40,617 nucleotides of DNA, from contig JAUWRG010000010.1 of the NCBI GenBank assembly GCA_030610655.1, positions 1-40,617 on the forward strand. Reading direction: 5' to 3'. Both the position numbers and the translations under genes were made by a program. The stretch is from Dehalococcoidia bacterium. GTDB lineage: Bacteria > Chloroflexota > Dehalococcoidia > E44-bin15. The notes under the pieces are model-generated. The model made no database searches. It was not told the DNA's origin and worked only from the letters and a program-made list of their open reading frames with translations. Below, one piece after another: positions 34,127 through 40,617 of this stretch (position 1 is its first letter; every line of letters begins with the position of its first letter).

Positions 34127-34520
34127 AACCGAAATTTTTCCGCCCTGACCGTCAGGTATGGCGGTTTCTTTTGGGCTTCGCTCTTTAAGTTGGTTAGGAT
34201 GGAAGACTACAACTTTGAATAAGAGTGAGCCGGCGCCCCCCAATCCCTCCAAGGACTCCCGAGCCATCAGGTGCCGATCAGAACAAAGGAAACGCTATTT
34301 CAGGCCCCTAACGTGCAAGGCTCAGTGAGTTATCCTCTGCCTTTGACAACTGGCTCGCCATTCGTCCTTATTGCGACTTGTGGAAATCGGGCTGGCGCTT
34401 CTCCATGAAGGGATGTAAGATTGCCATACTAAAAGGACTTCTTTTTAGATTGGGAGGCAATGACCACACTGAGATGTCAAGATTCTAGCTTCTAGCACTT
34501 GGCGTGGTTCATTTGAGTTG
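34127..34520. other. spacer downstream of ssrA, start of accessory DNA
   Basis: After the tmRNA and its terminator I see no supported gene here; the ORFs listed are shadows without ribosome sites. I see no second copy of the ssrA 3' end within the window that would mark an attachment-site repeat. Confidence 0.55.
34140..34172 (+). terminator. Rho-independent terminator of ssrA
   Basis: CCGCC pairs with GGCGG, and inside it CTGAC pairs with GTCAG, giving a bulged hairpin followed by TTTCTTTT. It begins 14 nt after the encoded CCA. Confidence 0.75.
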
Positions 34521-35075
34521 ATGGCAACAACAGAACGTACGATAAATGATGCCCTCGCTGAGGTTCTTAAGGCTAGCGGTGAGCGACCGGATATTTTGGC
34601 CACTGAGCCAAGTGTCTCTGCGGTCATGATTGAAACCGAGGTAATACCGGCTACGTCCGTTGAAATGGCTATAGTCCAGCGTCTCGGCGAGCAGCTTCTT
34701 CTCTCAGGCCAGCTAGTATTGGCATCGTTAGCGGTGATCATGCCGATGAAGCAACGAGATCACTCTGGCCGCCCCTTAAAGCATGAGCTTGCTTTCGCAT
34801 TGGACTTCGACATGGCCCTTTACACAGGCGGAAATCCTGAGAAACACCTACGCTGGCCTCGAACAGGTTGGTTGCGAGGCAACACCATTGCTCTATCATT
34901 CCTCATCCAATTGGCTTCTGTCCCACCCGCAGTCATCGAACACGCGGCTGACAGATTAGTCACCGCAGAAGACAGCCCCTTGGCATTGTTCAGACGAAAA
35001 CTAGCACTTAAGCCATCGATAACTGGGGGCAAGCTCACTCCTCCTGACAGCTTGTCGGGAATGGATCACACATGA
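34521..35075 (+). pseudogene. truncated N-terminal domain resembling N-6 DNA methylase fusion proteins
   Basis: The 184-aa translation (ATG 34521; the track uses a TTG one codon earlier) begins ATTERTINDALAEVLKASGERPDILATEPSVSAVMIETEVIPA. It continues with RLGEQLLLSGQ, FDMALYTGGNP and WPRTGWLRG, then ASVPPAVIEHAADRLV. From memory this follows the N-terminal region of long N-6 DNA methylase-like proteins (PDILVTEPNVSPVVIETE..., DLEMALYTG, ASVPPDVI), which has a PD...ExE/K nuclease-like look. Compared with my recollection a stretch before RPDIL is missing, and nothing of the methylase follows; the last 30 residues look unrelated. I read it as a decayed or truncated gene. A 30-codon ORF (35072-35164) overlaps its stop by ATGA but is not recognisable. 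Confidence 0.55.
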
Positions 35076-35192
35076 AGAACGTAACACTCATCAGGCTGCT
35101 AGTCTTCATTGGGCTTGAGAATATAGGCCTCAATCCCAAGCGAGAACCGCGTGCAAACAAGTGAAGACCTATCAGAAGTTTGAGGTAGACGG

Positions 35193-36953
35193 GTGAGAAC
35201 TGATCTTAAATGGTTTCATATCTCGGACATGCATTTCGGAGGTTTCCAGTTCTTCAATAGAAAGGAACTGGCTGACTGCATCCTTGATGCCGCGCGGGAG
35301 AATCTGGGGAAGGGATGGAAGCCCGACTTTGTTGCCATAAGTGGGGATATTGCGTACAGCGCGGACCAAGGTCAATACTCTGACGCAATTTGTTTCCTTG
35401 ACAAACTGCTACAGATGCTCGAACTTCAGCGGGACAGGGTGTCAATGTGTCCTGGAAACCATGACATAGACAGGAATATCAATCGCTATCTCTTTCAGGG
35501 ATGCAGGACAAAGATAGTCTCGGGTCCGGATATTGAAGAATTCCTTCGGTCCCCTGAACGGGCTGCTTTGTTGGAACGGATGGCTCGTTACCGTGAATTC
35601 CGGGAGACATACCAGACATCCGACAGCCAGTTTACCACTGATAGTCGAAGTATTAATGCAGTTAGTCATATGAGTATCGACGGTCTCGACGTGCAGTTGT
35701 GGGAGATGAACTCTGCATGGTTAGGATACGGAGGAGAAGAAGATCGCGATAAGTTAGTTATCGGTAGCTTGTCCTTGAGCCAGTTCATTAAATCACAGCC
35801 ACCACGCGAGGGGTGCATATCTTTCGGGATTATCCATCACCCGTTTCACTGGCTTACAAGTTTCGAGAGTGAACACATCGAGGCCATCTGCTGCGAGAAC
35901 TTCGATTTCGTGCTGCACGGGCACATTCACAAGCCAGCGACAAAGGCCATGATCGTGAATGGGGGTCGGACAATCCTACTGACTGCCGGAGCTCTGCTGC
36001 AAGAATATGAAAGAGATTACCAGTTCTGCCTTGATACCTACAGCATAGCGGATAGTACACTAACGGTGGAGAGTCATCTCTACGTTGCGGAGCAGCGAAA
36101 ATGGTATGTCCATACTGACGTGCTAGAGGTTGAGCCACCTTCATCGTCCAGCCTCGTCACCACGGATGTCTATAGGGAGCTTTTGCAGAGACACGCAGAC
36201 TTCATTGCGCCCGCCCACATGTGCACAGTCATTTGCGGCATCAGTAGTGAAATCGCATTTTGCTGGAATGGATCGCCGAGCTTCTACTCACCAGTGCTGT
36301 TGAAGCAAGGCGAAGCCAGCGATGTGGAAAGTGCAGTGTCACTGCGACAATTTCAGAGGCTCATCCGTTTCTACGGCAAGAACGCGATGAACCATGTCTT
36401 TGCTGAGCATGGGTCACTCATCGAAGAGTATGATAGATTCCTCAAGAGGGAATCTGATACCGCCCCGGCATTCCGGGCAATCTTGACTGCTCGTGAGGAA
36501 GAAGCAAAGACGACACTAGGAACGGAAGTCGCGGACACATCAGCAACATCGTTTATGCAGCTGGGGCTCCGCAGGGCAATCGCCGCAGAAGATATGGCAG
36601 CAACACTAAGATACCTCGCGCTGTGTAAGGCTGACACTTCCTCACCCATTCGTGCAGAGATACTAAAATTCGACGCAAGGATTGTCGATCTCCCTGAGGG
36701 AGTCTCGTTATATGAAGCATGGCTCGAAAGCGACGGTAGCGATGACTTCTCGTTCGAAGACTACTGTGCGATCATCAACAGCCAATCCGTTAAGGGTAAA
36801 TCACAATTGGCAGGTCAGGCAATCCTGAGATGCGCGGAGCTGTATCCGAGTAAATCCGCAGAGAGACTAAACGAGATAGTCCGGAATCTTGCATCCCAGT
36901 ACGGTGACAGGACACTCTACGATCAATTCAAATCCATCACAGACAGGAGCTGA
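35193..36953 (+). CDS. large calcineurin-like metallophosphoesterase with unknown C-terminal domain
   Basis: The protein is 586 aa with a GTG start. Its N-terminal 300 residues carry all the metallophosphoesterase motifs: HISDMHFGG (D12-x-H14), AISGDIAYS (G51-D52), CPGNHDID (N89-H90-D91), IIHHPFHW, and LHGHIHKPA. The C-terminal part (about 330-586) has no motif I know; it looks helical and acidic near the end (DGSDDFSFEDYC). Such enzymes cleave phosphodiester or phosphomonoester bonds using two metals, and the substrate here is unknown. It is not an SbcD homologue in length or tail. The GHKL ATPase gene starts 4 nt after its stop, so the pair should act together. It sits in the accessory block after ssrA. 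Confidence 0.85.
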   Translation: MRTDLKWFHISDMHFGGFQFFNRKELADCILDAARENLGKGWKPDFVAISGDIAYSADQGQYSDAICFLDKLLQMLELQRDRVSMCPGNHDIDRNINRYLFQGCRTKIVSGPDIEEFLRSPERAALLERMARYREFRETYQTSDSQFTTDSRSINAVSHMSIDGLDVQLWEMNSAWLGYGGEEDRDKLVIGSLSLSQFIKSQPPREGCISFGIIHHPFHWLTSFESEHIEAICCENFDFVLHGHIHKPATKAMIVNGGRTILLTAGALLQEYERDYQFCLDTYSIADSTLTVESHLYVAEQRKWYVHTDVLEVEPPSSSSLVTTDVYRELLQRHADFIAPAHMCTVICGISSEIAFCWNGSPSFYSPVLLKQGEASDVESAVSLRQFQRLIRFYGKNAMNHVFAEHGSLIEEYDRFLKRESDTAPAFRAILTAREEEAKTTLGTEVADTSATSFMQLGLRRAIAAEDMAATLRYLALCKADTSSPIRAEILKFDARIVDLPEGVSLYEAWLESDGSDDFSFEDYCAIINSQSVKGKSQLAGQAILRCAELYPSKSAERLNEIVRNLASQYGDRTLYDQFKSITDRS

Positions 36954-36957
36954 GATT

Positions 36958-39252
36958 ATGACCAATACAGGATTCCCGATAACAATCGATTTTGAGAGAC
37001 TGCTCAGAACACTCTCCAAGGAAATCTACGACACTCCTATGGCCTTTCTCCGAGAGAACGTACAGAATGCTGTGGATGCCATACGGATGCGCCAAGCCGA
37101 GAATCCCGGTTTCTCCGAAGGGCGCGTGACCGTGAGCGTGGACGAGAAGCTAGTGACGATAACGGACAATGGGGTGGGCATGTCTCAGAAAGACCAACAA
37201 GAGTTCTTCTGGCGCATCGGAGCAAGCGGGAAGAACACGCCGGAGGCAAGAAAAGCAGGGTGCATAGGTACCTTCGGGATAGGTGGATTCGCAAATTTCG
37301 GCGTATGCAACCACCTTGTTGTCACATCCAAGAGAGAAGGGTATCCAGGTTGCCGTACGAGTCTGCAAAGGTCCGATTTTGGTGAATCCACGCCAACCGT
37401 GACCAGCGAACCATGCGAAGCCTCAGGGCCGCATGGCACAATTGTGGAGGCAGAACTGATTAATCCTGGTGACCCCCAGCAGTTGAAGGATTATTTAAAG
37501 AGCTTCGTAATGTATGTGCCAGAACTCGTAACCTTCAATGGGGAGAACATCTCCGGAGCCCAGTTTATGTCTGAAGAGAGCATAGGCAATTTGCAGACGC
37601 TAATGGCTGAACCGGTGCAGCTCAGTCTGTCACCCGATTCCAGGATACAGGCAAGATTCTATAGGGATGATGCAGGAACGATTCACGTGGTAATTGGGGA
37701 ACCGGGTGCCAGTGGTGTGCATGATAGATGTCGCGGATGGCTCAGACTCAATAATGGTACTCTGGAGGCCCTCAAGAAGGGATTCAAACTATGCAACACC
37801 AATGTGTCCAGCTACATTGGGATATCTGGACGTTTGGATATGATCAACTTTGTTCCCACAGCAGGAAGAGATTCCCTTTCTCCTGAATCCCAGCATCTCA
37901 TAAGCACGTTGGCAAGAGCAATCGAAAGGCAGGCCATTGAGATCATTCTGGACTCAACTGATCTGCTATCGCAACACACGCGCATATTGCGACAAGTTGT
38001 CGCAGAAGGTTTGATTGAGCGTCTTGGAAGGCTTGATGTCACCCTCGCTGATGGCACGAAGACTACTCTCGGAAAGCTTCGCGCGAGGCATGAATCCGGA
38101 ACCAGTATCTACTTCGGCTCACAAGTGCAGCGGGAGCTCTTGGATGTACTTCAAGCCAGCGGAAACGTGATTGTGATCCTCTCTTCAGAGAGCGATAGGA
38201 AGAAAGCAGAGACTAACTATCTCTCATCCTACTGCAGCGCGACAAGCTACGAAGGACTTGTCGAAATCAAGGAGAACTACAATGACCTATCGTCGTTCGA
38301 AGTTGACTTCCTTGCCAATCTGGAGGCGGTCATCAAGCTTCGCTATGAAGTGACCGATTTTACCTTGATACCTGCAAGAATAACTGGGGGAGTCCCTGCG
38401 TACGTGCAGGGGAGAAAGGGCTCCCGGACTAGAGTCTATGTAGACGTTCGGCATCAAGAAATCACTCGACTGCACACATTGGAGGGTTCATCTTTCCTGT
38501 ACTCGATCGTGAATGAGTTCTGCAAAGAATACCTTGCGAGCGCGCTCAGAACAAAAAGCCCCAAGTTCTTTGGAAGTGGTGCCCTTGATTTTGACGAGCT
38601 AATCAGAAAACGTGCTGAGTTGTGGAAACTTGCAGAGATCGATATTCTGACATTCGTCCACGCGAGTGAAGGCGGTGCTGTTGAGTCTGATACCCTCGAC
38701 AGGAGTAGGAATCTAACAGGTATCAGGGATGTTCTCAGCCAGTCCGACATGGCGACTGTCGAAGTGGGCGGGGAGAAACCTGAGCAGGTGCAAGGAGACC
38801 AAGGAGAGAATGAGCTATCTGAAGGTACAGGTGCTCCAAAGATACTTAAGCTCATTGACAAGTCGGGATTACTGGGCATTGCTGGTTTCTACATCAAACT
38901 GATGGATGGCCCCGCAAAGGCGTTCGGTGATGATATTCAGGCAATGGAAGAGTCTTCTACTTTCTGGTTCGGCAACCGGATAACGTATGCTTTCACTGAC
39001 GCGAAGAGCATTGTATTCCACTATGAACTGCGGCTGCAGCAAATCATTTTGGCCCAATCAGATACCGAGGAGGACGAGCCAACAGGAGTTGCCCAACTGA
39101 AGAATCCAATACAGGAATACCAGAGTTCGATGTATTTCAGGATACCGGAAGTACTGGAACGATATCTCGTCCCAACTGCCGGTATTGAGATTCTGGTTCG
39201 CGTCAATTATGACTGGTTCGATCTTCAAAGAGGAAAAGCTTGGCCGTGGTGA
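36958..39252 (+). CDS. GHKL (Hsp90-like) ATPase partner of the phosphoesterase
   Basis: The protein is 764 aa. The track begins at 36889, but ATG 36958 has AGGAG about 8 nt upstream and lies 4 nt after the phosphoesterase stop, so I use it. A Bergerat-fold ATP site is clear: N box ENVQNAVDAI (E33, N37, D40), G1 DNGVGM (D70, G72, G74), and G2 box GTFGIGGF (104-111), as in HtpG and other GHKL ATPases. Residues after about 250 do not look like HtpG and lack a recognisable client-binding or kinase domain. A disordered acidic stretch lies near 615-635 (GGEKPEQVQGDQGENELSEG). It probably senses or remodels something using ATP for its neighbour. Confidence 0.85.
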   Translation: MTNTGFPITIDFERLLRTLSKEIYDTPMAFLRENVQNAVDAIRMRQAENPGFSEGRVTVSVDEKLVTITDNGVGMSQKDQQEFFWRIGASGKNTPEARKAGCIGTFGIGGFANFGVCNHLVVTSKREGYPGCRTSLQRSDFGESTPTVTSEPCEASGPHGTIVEAELINPGDPQQLKDYLKSFVMYVPELVTFNGENISGAQFMSEESIGNLQTLMAEPVQLSLSPDSRIQARFYRDDAGTIHVVIGEPGASGVHDRCRGWLRLNNGTLEALKKGFKLCNTNVSSYIGISGRLDMINFVPTAGRDSLSPESQHLISTLARAIERQAIEIILDSTDLLSQHTRILRQVVAEGLIERLGRLDVTLADGTKTTLGKLRARHESGTSIYFGSQVQRELLDVLQASGNVIVILSSESDRKKAETNYLSSYCSATSYEGLVEIKENYNDLSSFEVDFLANLEAVIKLRYEVTDFTLIPARITGGVPAYVQGRKGSRTRVYVDVRHQEITRLHTLEGSSFLYSIVNEFCKEYLASALRTKSPKFFGSGALDFDELIRKRAELWKLAEIDILTFVHASEGGAVESDTLDRSRNLTGIRDVLSQSDMATVEVGGEKPEQVQGDQGENELSEGTGAPKILKLIDKSGLLGIAGFYIKLMDGPAKAFGDDIQAMEESSTFWFGNRITYAFTDAKSIVFHYELRLQQIILAQSDTEEDEPTGVAQLKNPIQEYQSSMYFRIPEVLERYLVPTAGIEILVRVNYDWFDLQRGKAWPW

Positions 39253-39268
39253 GGGGTGTAAACTACCT

Positions 39269-39421
39269 TTACTTGAATAGCTTGCCCAGGCCACGCCCGG
39301 TAACCTTACCGGCACCACGCCGGGCGACTCTCTTACCTACCTTGCCCTTTTTGACGGCGTTCACATCACCCAGGATACGGGCTAATGTGTAGAGAAATCC
39401 CCTTGTCTTTCCTATGCTCAT
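39269..39421 (-). CDS. small basic protein, 50 aa
   Basis: This ORF is below the track cut-off. The minus strand from ATG 39421 reads MSIGKTRGFLYTLARILGDV, then NAVKKGKVGKRVARRGAGKV and TGRGLGKLFK before TAA. AAGGTG lies about 9 nt upstream. It is extremely basic, with no acidic residue after Asp19. From memory, short proteins of the style GKxxGxxARxLGDxNAxxKG...RRxxGKxxGKxxxKLF recur in bacteria and archaea, often as unnamed genes. It starts 2 nt past the stop of the 39424-39909 gene, forming a pair with it. Function is unknown; nucleic-acid or membrane binding is possible from its charge. Confidence 0.75.
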   Translation of the reverse strand: MSIGKTRGFLYTLARILGDVNAVKKGKVGKRVARRGAGKVTGRGLGKLFK

Positions 39422-39423
39422 AG

Positions 39424-39909
39424 CTAAGACACCTTCTCTGAATAAAGTCGATAGCTTCGTCCTTCTTTTTCTCTGCGTATGAGGCCCATTTGTTCAGCGT
39501 ATATTAGTAAGTTAGATACCTCACGCCCGTCAACACATAGCACCTTGCCGAGTTTGGCTTGGATAAACCCCGGATTTTCCAAAAGGGATGATTCTACTCT
39601 ATCCATCAAATCTGCTCGCTCCAAAGCGAAGTCAACCTCGCTAAGCCATTCCGCAAGCTCCGGTATAGATTTAAGCAGTGTCCTTATACGGTGCAAATCG
39701 TCACGCCGTCGCAAGACGGATAGGTAATGACATGCGTATCCAAGTGGTGGTGAACCCTTTATGTCCCATTGCCCAAATTCCCTAATGGTATCCTTCACTA
39801 ATTGCGGAAGCCACTTTACGGCTTCTAGCGAAAGTTCCAAGGCCTGATAATAGCGTTTTTGGGAACGAGCACGCTCAATATTTTCTAGTAGAGTAAAATA
39901 ATTGCCCAT
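39424..39909 (-). CDS. hypothetical protein with C-terminal winged-helix-like region, 161 aa
   Basis: The N-terminal part (ENIERARSQKRYYQALELSLEAVKWLPQLV, YACHYLSVLRRRDDLHRIRTLLKSIPELAEWL) looks like helical TPR-type hairpins. The last 50 residues (SSLLENPGFIQAKLGKVLCVDGREVSNLLIYAEQMGLIRREKEGRSYRLY) have the look of a winged helix with a wing at EKEGRSYRLY. I do not recognise the family. It is transcribed toward the GHKL gene and shares a transcript with the 50-residue basic protein just downstream. A regulator of a mobile or defence locus is possible but is only inference. Confidence 0.7.
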   Translation of the reverse strand: MGNYFTLLENIERARSQKRYYQALELSLEAVKWLPQLVKDTIREFGQWDIKGSPPLGYACHYLSVLRRRDDLHRIRTLLKSIPELAEWLSEVDFALERADLMDRVESSLLENPGFIQAKLGKVLCVDGREVSNLLIYAEQMGLIRREKEGRSYRLYSEKVS

Positions 39910-40096
39910 TTATCACCTTCGCTTGCATTCATGTTTAATCAGTCACTACTAGCGCCCACATCATAAGCCTTAGTAATTAAAGCCGTCAACATTCCTTTTG
40001 GTGATGTCTCAGACTTCCTGTAAAAGCAGATATGGCTTGGATACCTCCAAGAGAAATAATCAGGGCCCAAGAGGCCCGGAAAGGAGGACTTACGCC

Positions 40097-40617
40097 ATGG
40101 AGAGAATACCACCATCAAGGAAGATGAGACAAGAGGTTGAGGAGGTGTTTACTGGGTGTGAGACAGAGGGACATCCGCTGGATAAATTTGTCAGTTTAGG
40201 AGCCAGATATATGCTTCAGGTAGCCTTAGAGCAAGAAGTAGAGGATTACCTGGGCAGAGCTCATTACCGTCGGGGTTCCCGCCAAAAGAATGGCTGGCGT
40301 AACGGTTATGAGCCAGGGAAAGTGAAGACAGCTGATGGTATATTGGAAATAGACTTGCCGCAGCTAAGAGCCACAGAAGAACCTTATCACTCACGATTAG
40401 CCCGGCTGTTCCGAGAAGGCTCCGATATCCTGGGGAAGATGGTAACCGAGATGTATGTTAGGGGGCTATCTACCAGGGATGTAGAGAACATGTTCATCCA
40501 GACTCTTGGGCAACGGCTGCTCTCCAGGAGCGGTGTGAGCAGTCCTTCTTAGAAGGATCTATCGCCTTCAGCAGGACTTTGATACATGGAGGAAACGGGA
40601 CCTATCAGGGCTCAAGG
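40097..40617 (+). pseudogene. IS256-type (mutator-like) transposase, frameshifted, runs off window
   Basis: From ATG 40097 (AAGGAGG upstream) the protein reads LDKFVSLGARYMLQVALEQEVEDYLGRAHYRRG, then NGWRNGYEPGKVKTADGILEIDLPQLR, then MVTEMYVRGLSTRDVENMF. This is the N-terminal region of IS256-family DDE transposases, which are about 400 aa. The frame stops at 40552 (SGVSSPS). The family sequence resumes at once in the +1 frame: RRIYRLQQDFDTWRKRDLSGLK to the window end. One extra base (or two lost) near 40538-40550 explains this, as a natural mutation, a sequencing error, or less likely a programmed shift. The track start at 39998 is not needed. Confidence 0.85.
40097..40617 (+). mobile_element. 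insertion sequence of IS256 type, left part only
   Basis: The transposase identifies the element. Its right end lies outside the window, so no inverted-repeat pair can be checked. The left end should lie within about 39950-40097, where there is no other gene. Confidence 0.6.

Noticed and set aside
33931-34188. 85-aa plus-strand ORF
   Set aside because: It lies mostly inside the tmRNA gene and its terminator, so it is not a protein gene.
34445-34741. 98-aa minus-strand ORF after ssrA
   Set aside because: Opposite the methylase-remnant ORF, which has recognisable sequence; Ser/Ala-rich translation typical of a shadow.
36958-39252. Calling the GHKL gene htpG
   Set aside because: Only the ATP-binding domain resembles HtpG; the remaining 500 residues do not, and the gene sits with a phosphoesterase in accessory DNA.
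1-40617. CRISPR arrays
   Set aside because: No regularly spaced direct repeats were seen anywhere in the window.

Overview
The window is a bacterial chromosome segment. It is most consistent with an anaerobic Chloroflexota genome of the Dehalococcoidia type. This is inferred from the gene mix and not from a marker gene: NADH-linked Fe-S/flavin oxidoreductase genes, an archaeal-type phosphoglycerate mutase beside pgk and tpiA, an LL-diaminopimelate aminotransferase with dapF, PurS fused to PurL, small RRM proteins beside a DEAD-box helicase, and GTCATTCTGA-type intergenic repeats.

Layout. (1) 1-1680, minus strand: an RNA-handling, cold-shock-like cluster (zinc-ribbon protein, two RRM proteins, start of a DEAD-box helicase), with a tRNA-Lys(TTT) and its terminator just upstream. 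(2) 2378-7151, plus strand: four genes, probably one operon, encoding NuoE-like, NuoF-like and NuoG-N-terminal-like proteins and a glutamate-synthase-type FMN barrel protein. The first three look like an NADH dehydrogenase module and the fourth like its unusual flavin partner. (3) 7174-11776, minus strand: purQ, a purL with two PurS domains at its N terminus, and hisF. (4) 11777-12787: about 1 kb of repeat-rich spacer with one tiny excisionase-like HTH gene. (5) 12788-22766, plus strand: tsaC/ywlC-type gene, rpiB, dxs, pgk, apgM and tpiA. A restriction-modification gene with a C-terminal MNT nucleotidyltransferase domain and an overlapping HEPN gene lie between apgM and tpiA. (6) 22898-27249: a HAD phosphatase and an SbcD/SbcC-like (YhaN-like) pair. 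(7) 27347-34126: miaA, dapF, a pentapeptide-repeat gene, dapL, hflX, ctpA, smpB and the tmRNA gene ssrA. (8) 34127 to the end: accessory DNA directly downstream of ssrA. It holds a truncated protein resembling the N terminus of an N-6 DNA methylase fusion, a two-gene cassette of a large metallophosphoesterase and a GHKL (Hsp90-like) ATPase, a minus-strand pair of a winged-helix-like protein and a 50-residue basic protein, and a frameshifted IS256-type transposase running off the end.

The best candidates for undescribed biology are the metallophosphoesterase/GHKL cassette in the ssrA-linked island, the R-M enzyme with a fused MNT domain plus its HEPN partner, and the Nuo-like/GltB-like four-gene oxidoreductase. 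Smaller points are a tandem PurS-PurS-PurL fusion and an hflX reading frame with no ATG, GTG or TTG upstream of its conserved N-terminal sequence. No searches were run. Family assignments come from reading motifs and from memory of the families.
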